Of a stretch of 59,592 bases of DNA, positions 17,164 through 26,020 are shown in pieces. Source of the stretch: Bacteroidia bacterium (GTDB lineage Bacteria; Bacteroidota; Bacteroidia; Chitinophagales; Saprospiraceae); the NCBI GenBank assembly GCA_030430845.1, contig JAUIKE010000033.1:1-59592 (forward strand). Direction: 5' to 3'. Made by a program: the position numbers and the translations under genes. The notes beneath the pieces were generated by a model, which did not search any database, was not told where the DNA came from, and saw only the letters and a list, made by a program, of their open reading frames with translations. Every line of letters starts with the position of its first letter. Within the stretch, counting starts at the first letter, position 1.

Positions 17164-18393
17164 ATGAAAGTTATCCTGAAACTCTTACCCCTATTCCTTA
17201 TTTATATACTTCTCATTTTGTTATTAGCCAACTCAAGGCTGGAAGGAGATGAAATTCGTTTTTTCCAATATGCTAAAAATCTGGCGGAGGGGTTTTACAC
17301 TTCTTCAGACAACCCCGTTTTCCACAATGGGCCGGCCTATCCGATGTTGCTGGCTCCTTTTGTAGTCCTTGGTGCTCCCATTCTTTTAATGGTTTTTCTG
17401 AATGCCTTCTTGTTATTTTTTAGCGTGGTATTTTTATATAAAACCGTATGCTTATTTGCAAAAGAGAAAATTGCAACTATTGCAGCCTATGCTTTTGGAC
17501 TGTATTATCCTATGTGGCGCCAGTTGGACGCTTTAGGGAGTGAACCTCTTGCTATTTTTTTAATTTGTGGATTTCTATACTTTTTTTATTTAGCTTTTCA
17601 GGAGCCGGGCGTGAACATTAAAAAATTGCTTTGGCCCTCCCTTTTTTTAGGCAGCCTTATTTTGACCAAATTCTTTTTTGGGAATGTGGCTACAGCCTCC
17701 TTGATTTTTTCTCTGATTCTTTATGCATCTACGCGGAGAAGGAAATTTCTGAAAATGTTTTTAATAATGGGTATGAGTTTTTTAATTGCTTCGCCATACC
17801 TGGGGTATACCTATTCCAAAACCGGTCGTTTGTATTATTGGAGTACAAATAGCGGGGAGGTATTGTATTGGGTGACTTCTCCCGTAAGACAGGAGTACGG
17901 ACAATGGTTTTGGGATGTGGATATTAAAGAAGGCAGAATTCCCAACATAGATCCAAGGCATCATGAATTCTTTTCTTCCATTACCGATACTTCTTTTGTC
18001 AAACGCAATGATATTTTATTGGAGAAGGCAAAGGAGCAAATAAAGGCTCATCCCGAAATTTACCTTTTTAGAGCCTTTGTGGTTAATCCATTTCGTTTAT
18101 TTTTTGACTACCCTAATTCGTATAAAGAACAAAATCTGACCATCTACTTTTACATGTTTTATCATATGTTTTTGATCGTCTTGGGGCTTTTTAGCTTGTA
18201 TCCCGCCTGGGTGAATCGACGCAAGATCCCTATTGAACTTTATTTACTGCTCGGGTTTATTTTAATTTATTTAGGAGGGAGCATCCTGGTTATTGTGGTT
18301 CCAAGATATTTGGTTCCTGCTATTCCGTTTATGATTCTCTGGATTACTTACATCTATACTAATTTTGTAGAAGTGAAAGTAAAAGGCAGGTAA
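17164..18393 (+). CDS. Polytopic membrane glycosyltransferase (PMT/ArnT-like, GT-C)
   Basis: 409 aa with about nine hydrophobic helices. After the first helix comes the acidic loop SRLEGDEIRFFQYAKNLAEGF; an early-loop Asp-Glu is typical of GT-C enzymes, where it binds the metal and the lipid-linked donor. A second soluble loop (about residues 220-300) has NSGEVLYWVTSPVRQEY. The protein ends with three more helices and a basic tail. Members transfer mannose, arabinose or phosphoethanolamine-type groups from polyprenyl carriers at the periplasmic face. The acceptor is unknown. It is divergent from the GT2 gene. Its A/T content is high compared with the flanking genes, as is common for membrane glycan genes. 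Confidence 0.7.
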   Translation: MKVILKLLPLFLIYILLILLLANSRLEGDEIRFFQYAKNLAEGFYTSSDNPVFHNGPAYPMLLAPFVVLGAPILLMVFLNAFLLFFSVVFLYKTVCLFAKEKIATIAAYAFGLYYPMWRQLDALGSEPLAIFLICGFLYFFYLAFQEPGVNIKKLLWPSLFLGSLILTKFFFGNVATASLIFSLILYASTRRRKFLKMFLIMGMSFLIASPYLGYTYSKTGRLYYWSTNSGEVLYWVTSPVRQEYGQWFWDVDIKEGRIPNIDPRHHEFFSSITDTSFVKRNDILLEKAKEQIKAHPEIYLFRAFVVNPFRLFFDYPNSYKEQNLTIYFYMFYHMFLIVLGLFSLYPAWVNRRKIPIELYLLLGFILIYLGGSILVIVVPRYLVPAIPFMILWITYIYTNFVEVKVKGR

Positions 18394-18430
18394 AAAGTAA
18401 CTCGTTAGCAATACCGTTAAGAGGTGTCCT

Positions 18431-20086
18431 TTAAACAACTTCGCTGTAGGAGGTTTTGGCACAAGTGACCAGGCGAGATCGAAAACCACAGAACTCAGGA
18501 ATTTCTTTTATGGCCCCGATATCCGCAATGAGGCAGTCAGGATAATAATCAGATGCCAGTTTTCGTACCTCTTCAAAGTGGACTTCATTGAACGGATCGG
18601 TGATATAATGGCTGTTTAAAAACAAGATCAACCTATGGATCTCATTAGCCAACCCTCTTTCCATGATTAGTAGACTTTTAAAGACGAATTGAATGAACTC
18701 TTTTTGGGGAGCCAATCTTCCTTTTCCAAAACCTGCATATTGTATATCTACATCCTCAAAATCGGACTTATGTAAAAAGTTGCAGGCATCCAAAATCCCT
18801 TTTAAGTGAAGGGCTTTTGAAAAAACAGAAGAACTGTTAAACGGATGCGTACAATTCGGACCAAGAATGATGTAGTGAGCCTTACTGACGGCTTCTTCCA
18901 AGGTTTTACAAATATGTACCGACATTCCCCTTGGTAAGGCTGGTTCGGAGTTTTTGCCAACAAATGAGTCGTATAGGCTGATCGTACAGTTTTTGTTCAA
19001 TAGCTCCAAAATTAACCTCCTGGTGGGTGAATGAACCGTGTCATCTTCCTTTATATAACAAGTATTGCCCAGGATCGTAATGTGCCGCCCGGAAATATCT
19101 TCGAATGTGCGCTCCATCAAATTAAGGATCTGGAAGGCCAACTGGTCTTTGATCAGCCGTGACTGTAAAATTAGACTGTTGGAAATGTCAGCGCCGTTGT
19201 CAATTTTTCGCCACCATAAAAGCAGGTCATCGTTACTCAAACATGGAGACTTCACTTCCCAAATGGGCGATAAGGGCGCATGCTCAGGTATTCCTAAAGA
19301 TCTGCCGGCTTGCTTTAATTGCTCATGTATCTGTGTTTTTACTTCAAAAAAGTCGATGTCGTGGGCATCGCAGTATCCTGTTATTTCTAAAGAAAATACT
19401 TTGCGGACATTGCTACATACATTATAGAGTATAGAAATTATTTCTGCAGTTGTACTATTACAGTGAAAAAGCTTATCTGGTCGGTTTAGTTGACGATAAA
19501 TCTCCCGGATCATTCTGGGAGTTTCCGGATGAAGTCCGGCCACTAACCTGTTGGGATGAAATAGCTGTTCATCAGAGGGGTTCTCCAATAGCCTTCCTGG
19601 ACTATTTCCCAGCAGTATGTCACGCCCTTCCAATAAAAGGTAACCTTCAAAATGTTGTTTTATCAGACTGATCATGGTTGTAGGGGCCAGGATTGACTCG
19701 AAGAGGAGTAGCGGAACTTGGCCTGTAGGCCTGTTCCGTAAGGTCGCGGCCAACTCAGTGAGCAGATTGAATAAGGAGCTGTAATCCGGCTCGTAGCTGT
19801 CGACCTTTTTTTGGATGGGGAGCCCAATAAAGAAAATGTCCGCCTCTCCTACAGCATCAATGTTTTGGCTAATGTTTAATGCCGTATTCGGCAAATCATC
19901 TGAACCTGCAGGGACGGCGGTCTCAAATTGAACCATCACTATCTCGGCCGGTTTTTCAGTGCCGATCCGGATTTGGACTTTTGATAGCAGAGCAGCCAGG
20001 GGGAGGTTGCAGGCGGTCGGCCCAATGACGGCAATTTTCTGCACCGTCCAAAAAAATGATCGTTCCGGGTTCAGTCGGATAAACAT
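18431..20086 (-). CDS. Degenerate UDP-glucose/GDP-mannose dehydrogenase-family protein
   Basis: 551 aa. The order of landmarks is that of nucleotide-sugar 6-dehydrogenases, but key positions are changed. The Rossmann loop reads VIGPTACNLPLA (residues 20-31) instead of the usual GxGYVGLPLA. The helix carrying the catalytic Lys reads TTAEIISILYN, with Ser at the Lys position (about 218) while the Asn is kept (222). The catalytic-Cys motif reads PCLSNDDLLL (Cys about 282), without the usual GG-H before it. The C-terminal domain (ITILGNTCYIKEDD, then SPTRRLILELL) keeps the fold but lacks the DDTR arginine. It is longer than the usual 430 aa. Probably non-catalytic or with changed chemistry; convergent with the GT-C gene. 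Confidence 0.65.
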   Translation of the reverse strand: MFIRLNPERSFFWTVQKIAVIGPTACNLPLAALLSKVQIRIGTEKPAEIVMVQFETAVPAGSDDLPNTALNISQNIDAVGEADIFFIGLPIQKKVDSYEPDYSSLFNLLTELAATLRNRPTGQVPLLLFESILAPTTMISLIKQHFEGYLLLEGRDILLGNSPGRLLENPSDEQLFHPNRLVAGLHPETPRMIREIYRQLNRPDKLFHCNSTTAEIISILYNVCSNVRKVFSLEITGYCDAHDIDFFEVKTQIHEQLKQAGRSLGIPEHAPLSPIWEVKSPCLSNDDLLLWWRKIDNGADISNSLILQSRLIKDQLAFQILNLMERTFEDISGRHITILGNTCYIKEDDTVHSPTRRLILELLNKNCTISLYDSFVGKNSEPALPRGMSVHICKTLEEAVSKAHYIILGPNCTHPFNSSSVFSKALHLKGILDACNFLHKSDFEDVDIQYAGFGKGRLAPQKEFIQFVFKSLLIMERGLANEIHRLILFLNSHYITDPFNEVHFEEVRKLASDYYPDCLIADIGAIKEIPEFCGFRSRLVTCAKTSYSEVV

Positions 20087-20313
20087 ACAGTATTATTTAT
20101 TTAAACTTCAAAGGGAATGTTCGAAAGGGGAGTTAGAGAGGGGATAAAGAAATTTTACGGAAAAACTGCGGCAGAGTTTCTTTTAAAAGTAGATAGACTT
20201 TGCAATTACTGAATAAAAAAACTATTTTAAAGAGAGTAATTAAGAGAGAACTCATATAATTACCTGAGTGCTCATAGCGTTATGGGGGAAAGAATAATAA
20301 AAAAAGTTATACA

Positions 20314-20796
20314 ATGGGAAGCGTGACAAAAGTCGTTACCATAGAGGACGGTGAGGGCCCATCTGGGGCTTCACAATATGAAATGCACTATTTGTATTGT
20401 AACAACTGTGGCTCCTTCGAATTGAAAAACTGGAAAGACCCCGAAAACTATGTCGAGCTGGAAAAATTCCAGAGATGGAATGTAATCCTTATTTATCTGG
20501 CTGCTTTTTCAACCTTAGCCGGCATTATCAGATTCATAGCTGCCGGCGCTATGTGGTGGTTGTCTGTTTCGTTTTTGATCTTATTGATGCTAATAGCTTT
20601 GCAAAGATATCTTTCTGCTCAGGTCAAAGAAAAAGGCCTTCGGTGCGATAATTGTGATACTACCTATGAATATGATTCGGCTTTTTTTAAGCATTTAACG
20701 GATAATCCCCGAAATCTGAGCTTAGTAGACTCAGATATCCCTGAGTCTTTTACTTATAAAATACAAGGTAAGTACCTTGGTCCGGCAGAGGCATAA
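20314..20796 (+). CDS. Membrane protein with two CxxC metal-binding knuckles, paralogue 2
   Basis: 160 aa. Layout as in its paralogue at 15314: QYEMHYLYCNNCGSFEL (CxxC near residues 30-33), two membrane helices (about 58-103), then CDNCDTTYEYDSAFF (CxxC near 112-115) and a tail ending KYLGPAEA. Conservation is highest in and around the Cys motifs and low in the membrane helices, as expected if the metal site is the functional part. An IM-anchored zinc-ribbon adaptor is plausible but unproven. It is convergent with the semialdehyde dehydrogenase gene and followed by a gene-end repeat. Confidence 0.65.
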   Translation: MGSVTKVVTIEDGEGPSGASQYEMHYLYCNNCGSFELKNWKDPENYVELEKFQRWNVILIYLAAFSTLAGIIRFIAAGAMWWLSVSFLILLMLIALQRYLSAQVKEKGLRCDNCDTTYEYDSAFFKHLTDNPRNLSLVDSDIPESFTYKIQGKYLGPAEA

Positions 20797-20805
20797 TTTT
20801 TAAGG

Positions 20806-20844
20806 GGTTGTGTAAAAAGGCCGTAGGTCTTTTGAGACAGCCTC
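20806..20844. repeat. Gene-end repeat module between convergent genes
   Basis: Starts GGTTGTGTAAAAA (also at 40143-40155, and as GGTTGTGTGAA at 40271) and ends in GAGACAGCCTC, the complement of the GGCTGTCTC module at 5822. The pieces recur behind unrelated genes in this window. It fills the space between the stops at 20796 and 20849 and may act as a transcript end for both. Confidence 0.45.
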
Positions 20845-20848
20845 TTCT

Positions 20849-22309
20849 TCAATTAGTTTCAACTTGAAGGCACAAGTATTTTTTCACCAAATACTCTTCC
20901 ATGCCGTATTTGGAACCCTCCCGGCCGAAGCCACTTTCTTTAATACCTCCGAAAGGGGCGACTGTAGTGGAAATCATTCCGGTGTTAATACCTACCATCC
21001 CATATTCCAGTGCTTCTGCCACTTTAAAGATGAGGTCAATGTTTTTTCCGTAAAAATAAGCGGCCAGTCCGAAGGGAGTGTCATTCGCCATATTGATCAC
21101 GTCATCCGCATCAGAAAAAGAATAAACAGGGGAAATGGGACCGAAAATCTCCGTTTGATGAATATCCATAGTGACGGCCACATCGGCCAGGATCGTAGGC
21201 TCGTAAAAAGTGCCGCCCAACTCATGCCGGCCCCCGCCCAGTAATTTTTTAGCCCCCTTGCTAACGGCGTCTTCTAAGAGATGCTCCACCTTTTTAACCG
21301 CTTTTTCATTGATCAAAGGACCAATGACAACATCCTCTTCCATACCATCACCTACTTTTAAATAGGCGACCTTGGCTTTGTACTTTTGAAGAAAAAGGTC
21401 ATACACATCTTCCTGGACGAAGAGGCGGTTGGCACACACACAAGTCTGTCCGGCATTGCGGTACTTGGAGGCGATAGCTCCATCCACCGCCGCATCCAGG
21501 TCGGCATCTGCGAAGACAATAAACGGGGCATTGCCGCCCAATTCCAGGGAGACTTTTTTTACTGTGTCGGCACACTGCTTCATCAATAACTTGCCAACTG
21601 GCGTAGAGCCGGTGAAAGATAATTTCTTTACAATTGGGTGCGTACTCAGCACCTTGCCGACCTCAGCGGCTTTATTCGTCGGAATAATATTTAAAACGCC
21701 CGGGGGGAAACCGGCTTCTCTGGCCAGCTGAGCGATGGCCAGGGCCGAGAGGGGAGTGGCTTCCGCCGGCTTGATGACGCAGGTACATCCGGCTGCCAGA
21801 GCGGGCGCTACCTTTCGGGTGATCATAGCATTTGGGAAATTCCAGGGGGTAATGGCGGCTACTACTCCTATGGGCTGCTTTAAGACAATGATCCTCTTAT
21901 CTCTCTGATGCCCCGGGATCGTATCACCATAAACCCGCTTGGCCTCCTCGGCGAACCATTCCACAAAAGAGGCTCCGTATTTGATCTCGCCCTTGGCTTC
22001 GCTCCAGGGTTTGCCTTGTTCCAGCGTCAGAATGGTGGCTAAATCGTCGATGTTGTCCATCATCAATTCATACCAGCGGCGCAGGATACGGCCTCGCTCT
22101 ATACCGGTGAGCTCCTTCCATTCCTGGAAAGCTACAGAGGCAAATAATACAGCGGCTTCTGTTTCTTCCGCTCCGCAATCTGCTACTCGGGTAAGGAAAC
22201 CCCCTGTAGATGGGTTAGTTATATTGAAGGTATTTCCATTCTTTGCATCTACAAATTCCCCATTGATAAAAGCTTGCTGCTGGAGCAAATTGTTATTTTT
22301 TAATTGCAT
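20849..22309 (-). CDS. gabD: Succinate-semialdehyde dehydrogenase
   Basis: 486 aa, the usual length for the NAD(P)-dependent enzyme that oxidises succinate semialdehyde to succinate. The aldehyde-dehydrogenase hallmarks are all present: PWNFPNAMITRK (cofactor entry), the FTGSTPVGK glycine turn (about residues 230-238), the general base ELGGNAPFIVFADADLD (about 255-271) and the catalytic Cys in GQTCVCANR (about 290). Near the C-terminus PFGGIKESGFGREG is typical of GabD-type enzymes. It is not beside a GABA transaminase, so the source of the semialdehyde is open. The gene is divergent from the M60 peptidase with about 105 bp between the starts. Confidence 0.85.
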   Translation of the reverse strand: MQLKNNNLLQQQAFINGEFVDAKNGNTFNITNPSTGGFLTRVADCGAEETEAAVLFASVAFQEWKELTGIERGRILRRWYELMMDNIDDLATILTLEQGKPWSEAKGEIKYGASFVEWFAEEAKRVYGDTIPGHQRDKRIIVLKQPIGVVAAITPWNFPNAMITRKVAPALAAGCTCVIKPAEATPLSALAIAQLAREAGFPPGVLNIIPTNKAAEVGKVLSTHPIVKKLSFTGSTPVGKLLMKQCADTVKKVSLELGGNAPFIVFADADLDAAVDGAIASKYRNAGQTCVCANRLFVQEDVYDLFLQKYKAKVAYLKVGDGMEEDVVIGPLINEKAVKKVEHLLEDAVSKGAKKLLGGGRHELGGTFYEPTILADVAVTMDIHQTEIFGPISPVYSFSDADDVINMANDTPFGLAAYFYGKNIDLIFKVAEALEYGMVGINTGMISTTVAPFGGIKESGFGREGSKYGMEEYLVKKYLCLQVETN

Positions 22310-22414
22310 ATCTTTAGTTAAATCTTTTTTAAGTCTTCAATGTAAAATAAGTCGAAGGCGTTTTAAATTAATCATTTTTTTGTAACCCAATGATTTATTG
22401 ACTCAACAACTACT

Positions 22415-25006
22415 ATGAAAAACGCAATGCCCTTCTTCTTCCTTGTGTGTGGTCTTTTCCTCGGATTAAGTTCCTGCCAAACCATTAAAGCCCAAATAGA
22501 TCCTGGACAATTTTATCACATCCAGGCTGTTCACAGTGGTAAATATCTCCAATTGGCTGAAAAGTCAGAAAAACCTGGTTTAGGACTTATCCAGGCAGCG
22601 TCCAACGGCCAAGAAATTGAGCAGTTTCAGCTACTTCCAAGCGGAGAGGGATTCCATAAAATTATCATACGAAGTACAGGCCTGGCTGTAGATATTTATA
22701 ACTCTTCTACCGAAAACAGAGCTTCAGTCATTCAGTGGCCCTATTACGGCACCTCCAACCAGCAATTCAAACTCGAATCGCTTGGAGAAGGAAAATATTT
22801 CATTCAGGCCCGGCACAGCAATAAATATTTGGACGTGGAATGGGCCGGTACCCAAAACGGGGCTCCGCTCATTCAATGGGAGGGCAATGGCAATCCAAAT
22901 CAGCAATTTAGGCTGATTCCTGTTGGACAGCAAAGTCAGATAAATGAACCCATGGCTTCTGCCGGTCAATACGAGACAGAACTGAAAAAAGTAAGAAGTC
23001 AATTAATCAGAGGGGTTCGACGAGTGGCTTCACCTGGCGTGCCGGGGCCCTTGATTTTGTCCGGTCAAGATGTTTTTCCCATTGTGACAGCTAAGGACAA
23101 CAATGGCGTGCAGCAGCCGGTAGTAGCTGCCGCCTACTTTGGGAGAGGAAGAGTTGTAGCTTTTGGGCATGACGGCTTTTTTGGACAATCTGACCTACCC
23201 ATTGGTGAAACCAGGACCCTAATCATAAACGCCCTTCGATGGGCGGCTGATAAAAGCCAGGTGGAGATCAGAGTGGGGCTTTACGGTCCACTGAACCTGG
23301 AGCAAGAATTAAAATCAGAGCAAGGACTGGCCGTTCGGATGATCGACCGTCCCGATTGGTCGAATAGATTGAGTCAATTCGATGTGCTGGTATGCTGGCC
23401 CGGGCAACTGTCTGATCATGAAATCAACACCATCCAAGCTTTCGTACAACAGGGAGGCGGAATATTATTCGCAGGACTGGGCTGGGGATGGCAGTACCTG
23501 AACCCAGAGAAAGACCTCAAGCAGGATTTTCCCGCTAACGCCTTATTTAATCAGGCAGGTATTGCATGGTCAGCTGCTTATGCACCCGACCCGCCGGAAG
23601 GCTACTTGATCGAAGCCGAAGTTTCGCCTCTGGTGAATGCCAATATAGCTTTACAAACTATCCGTCAGTCGACTAACCAATTAGGTGTTGAACAAAAAAA
23701 GCAGGCTTGGTTCGCCCTCGGGCAAGCGGCGGCGGCTGGTATTCAAACCAATGAAATCGATGCGTTTCTTCAATCTTACAGAAGACAAGCAGATTTCCCT
23801 GGTGGAGATTTTCCCGCTTCCGTTTCAGGAGGGACGCCCAGAATTTCTGCTAGTTATAATATTCCAGCTTCTAAACTTAACATAAAAGAGGCAGCCTGGC
23901 ACTCTACCGGGTTTTATGCTGCTCCAGGGGATAAAATCAGGGTGCAGGTCGATCCATCACTGGCCAAAAGAGGCTTAAAAGTTCAGATTGGCGTTCATTC
24001 CGATGAATTGTGGGGGAAGGATACCTGGGAGCGCTTTCCAAGTATCGTACGTTCGGTTCCGATAGCTGATCAGGAAACCTGGGTCTCCAATCCGTTTGGT
24101 GGATTGGTTTATATTAAAGCTCCGGCTAATCTTTCTTTGCCTGATGCCTGGTTTACTTTTCAGAATGTCATTCAGGCGCCTAGTTTTGTATATGGAAAAA
24201 ACAGCTTAGCAGAATGGCAAAACGTGATTCGAAACCACCCGGCACCCTGGGCCGAATTAGTAACGGACAAGGTCATCATTACGGTTCCTTCAGAAAATTT
24301 CCGCAAAGTAGACAATCCCGTTCAGCTCGCACAATTTTGGGACCAGGTGCTCGATCTGACGGCTGATCTGGCTGTACAATCCAGGGCCCGGCAACGTCCC
24401 GAACGCATTGTTCCCGATCAGCAGATCTCGGCTGGGTACATGCACAGTGGCTATCCGATTATGACCCACCTGGATGCCATTGACCGAATGCTGAGCATTG
24501 AGCAGTTGCAAACGGCCTGGGGCTTGTATCATGAATTGGGCCACAACCATCAGCATGCCGACTGGACCTTTGACGGAACCGTCGAGGTGACCTGCAATTT
24601 GTTCACCCTCTACATTAGAGAAAAAGCTACCGGATTTTCCCCAAGAAAAGCTTTTATGGATCAGGGCAGGAGGTCTGGACCGGATGCTTTTTATACCGAA
24701 CAAAAAAGAGTGCCCGCCTCCCAGAAATTTAATAAATGGAAAAGCGATCCTTTCCTGGCCCTGGCCATGTATATCCAACTCCAGGAAGCCTTTGGCTGGG
24801 ATGCTTATTTTAAAGTATTCAAAGAATACAGGGAGCTCCCTGCATCAGAACGCCCTAAAAATGATGACGAGAAAAGAGATCAGTGGTTGGTGCGTTTCTC
24901 TAAGTCGGTCGGTAAGAACCTGGGGCCTTTTTTTGACGATTGGGGGCTGCCGGTTTCTGATAGGGCGAAACAGCAAGTGAGGCATTTGCCGGTGTGGCGA
25001 CCGTAG
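22415..25006 (+). CDS. M60-family (enhancin/TCAF-like) metallopeptidase with ricin-type lectin domain
   Basis: 863 aa. The signal peptide shows a lipobox-like LSSC near residue 24. A ricin-type beta-trefoil with repeated QF(R/K)L and NKYLDVEW units follows (about 30-170). Next comes a region with VAAAYFGRGRVVAFGHDGFFG and VLVCWPGQL (about 185-360) that resembles the gatase-like part of TCAF proteins. The peptidase part carries HELGHN with the downstream glutamate at residue 724 (HExxH at 706-710), the gluzincin pattern of M60-like peptidases, which cleave mucin-type glycoproteins. Lectin plus M60 fits a glycoprotein-degrading surface enzyme. Domain identities come from recognised motifs; the substrate is inferred. 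Confidence 0.8.
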   Translation: MKNAMPFFFLVCGLFLGLSSCQTIKAQIDPGQFYHIQAVHSGKYLQLAEKSEKPGLGLIQAASNGQEIEQFQLLPSGEGFHKIIIRSTGLAVDIYNSSTENRASVIQWPYYGTSNQQFKLESLGEGKYFIQARHSNKYLDVEWAGTQNGAPLIQWEGNGNPNQQFRLIPVGQQSQINEPMASAGQYETELKKVRSQLIRGVRRVASPGVPGPLILSGQDVFPIVTAKDNNGVQQPVVAAAYFGRGRVVAFGHDGFFGQSDLPIGETRTLIINALRWAADKSQVEIRVGLYGPLNLEQELKSEQGLAVRMIDRPDWSNRLSQFDVLVCWPGQLSDHEINTIQAFVQQGGGILFAGLGWGWQYLNPEKDLKQDFPANALFNQAGIAWSAAYAPDPPEGYLIEAEVSPLVNANIALQTIRQSTNQLGVEQKKQAWFALGQAAAAGIQTNEIDAFLQSYRRQADFPGGDFPASVSGGTPRISASYNIPASKLNIKEAAWHSTGFYAAPGDKIRVQVDPSLAKRGLKVQIGVHSDELWGKDTWERFPSIVRSVPIADQETWVSNPFGGLVYIKAPANLSLPDAWFTFQNVIQAPSFVYGKNSLAEWQNVIRNHPAPWAELVTDKVIITVPSENFRKVDNPVQLAQFWDQVLDLTADLAVQSRARQRPERIVPDQQISAGYMHSGYPIMTHLDAIDRMLSIEQLQTAWGLYHELGHNHQHADWTFDGTVEVTCNLFTLYIREKATGFSPRKAFMDQGRRSGPDAFYTEQKRVPASQKFNKWKSDPFLALAMYIQLQEAFGWDAYFKVFKEYRELPASERPKNDDEKRDQWLVRFSKSVGKNLGPFFDDWGLPVSDRAKQQVRHLPVWRP

Positions 25007-25071
25007 TGAAGGGCGAAGGTCGAGGGGCGAATGAGGAATCTAGTAACTATTACGAGCAAGGGGAAAAATAA

Positions 25072-25194
25072 ATGGGTTTAGAAAATGCAAAAGCCGATAT
25101 TGAACAAATGATAAGGGAAATAGATGCTGAGCAAAAAAAAGTGACCCTCTTTACAAGTGAAACTAATTCTACCCTATTGATTGTTATCTATTAA
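25072..25194 (+). CDS. Small ORF upstream of the MntA-HepT pair, possible remnant
   Basis: 40 codons reading MGLENAKADIEQMIREIDAE..., an amphipathic start followed by a hydrophobic tail (STLLIVIY). It is too short to assign. It could be a small protein or the 5' remnant of a longer gene next to the toxin-antitoxin pair, since it stops abruptly 65 bp before mntA. It is the only open frame with coding character in the 250-bp gap after the M60 gene. Confidence 0.25.
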   Translation: MGLENAKADIEQMIREIDAEQKKVTLFTSETNSTLLIVIY

Positions 25195-25258
25195 AAGGAG
25201 ATTTATTAGACATCCGGGATATTATTTAACTTTAAAGAAAGATTAAAAAACGCTTTTA

Positions 25259-25552
25259 ATGAAAATTGGTGAAGAAAGTATAAAAAAAATAAACAACTAT
25301 TTCCGGGATAAGCCGATTATCAAGGCCTATCTTTTTGGGTCTCAAGTAAGAGATGAGGCTAGAGAAGATAGTGATATCGATATATTAGTTGAACTGGATT
25401 ATAGTCAAAAGATAGGCTTACTTTTTGTCCAAATGAAAATTGAGCTTGAAGAATTACTGCATAAAAAGGTGGATTTAGTTACAACAGAAGGTATTTCAAA
25501 ATACATCGCACCCATCATTGAAAAAGAAAGAGAAATCATCTATGAAAGATAG
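25259..25552 (+). CDS. mntA: MntA-type minimal nucleotidyltransferase antitoxin
   Basis: 97 aa, a minimal nucleotidyltransferase. The motif GSx10DxD is exact: Gly27-Ser28, then Asp39 and Asp41 (within DSDIDILVEL), the metal and ATP site. In characterised MntA-HepT systems this protein adds AMP residues to a tyrosine of the HEPN toxin and so silences it. The gene ends 11 bp inside hepT, a translational-coupling arrangement. Base composition is clearly more A/T-rich than the neighbouring housekeeping genes, which suits horizontal transfer. The assignment to the MNT/HEPN (type VII) pair is strong because both motifs and the gene order are present. Confidence 0.85.
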   Translation: MKIGEESIKKINNYFRDKPIIKAYLFGSQVRDEAREDSDIDILVELDYSQKIGLLFVQMKIELEELLHKKVDLVTTEGISKYIAPIIEKEREIIYER

Positions 25553-25901
25553 ATTAGGTGATAAAAACAGATTGTTACATGTGATTGATTCGATTCAAGA
25601 AATCAATAATTATATAAAGGGGGCTACGTTCCAAGATTTTGAAGAACAATCAATGATGAAAAATGCATGCATTCGGCAATTAGAAATAATTGGGGAAGCC
25701 TGTAGCAGAGTTAGCGAACCAATAAGATCAAACAATCCTCAAGTTTTTTGGAAAGAAATAATTGGGTTGAGAAACATTTTAATACACCAATACTTTGGAG
25801 TCGATGAGAAAGTAGTTTGGGACATTATTAAAAATGATCTGCCAGAGTTGAAAAATCAAGTAAAAGTAATAATTCAAAATTTGGATGAAGAAGAGGAATG
25901 A
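25542..25901 (+). CDS. hepT: HepT-type HEPN ribonuclease toxin
   Basis: 119 aa from the ATG inside the end of mntA. It is a HEPN four-helix protein with the catalytic signature RX4HXY: Arg77, His82 and Tyr84 in GLRNILIHQYFG. HEPN toxins are metal-independent RNases that act as dimers; the Tyr is the residue AMPylated by the partner antitoxin in the characterised MntA-HepT pair, so both the active site and its control site are kept. The longer reading frame that begins at 25518 overlaps mntA further and lacks a better start. It ends EEEE, with no obvious extra domain. A 176-bp gap with the ettA promoter follows. Confidence 0.85.
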   Translation: MKDRLGDKNRLLHVIDSIQEINNYIKGATFQDFEEQSMMKNACIRQLEIIGEACSRVSEPIRSNNPQVFWKEIIGLRNILIHQYFGVDEKVVWDIIKNDLPELKNQVKVIIQNLDEEEE

Positions 25902-25982
25902 AAGACTGCCATCGACAAAGTAAATTAACCTGCCACGAGCAAAGGACCCTCCCGACTCTTACCCTTCAAATTTGATTATTCG

Positions 25983-26014
25983 TTGAAAATTCTGTTTTTT
26001 TGCGGATAATTTAT
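25983..26014 (+). promoter_or_regulatory. Candidate Bacteroidota-type promoter of ettA
   Basis: TTG at 25983-25985 and TAATTTAT at 26007-26014, 21 nt apart, resemble the Bacteroidota -33 (TTTG/TTG) and -7 (TAnnTTTG) elements with one mismatch in the -7 box. It lies upstream of the leader stem-loop and about 64 bp before the ettA start. Confidence 0.35.
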
Positions 26015-26020
26015 ATACAC

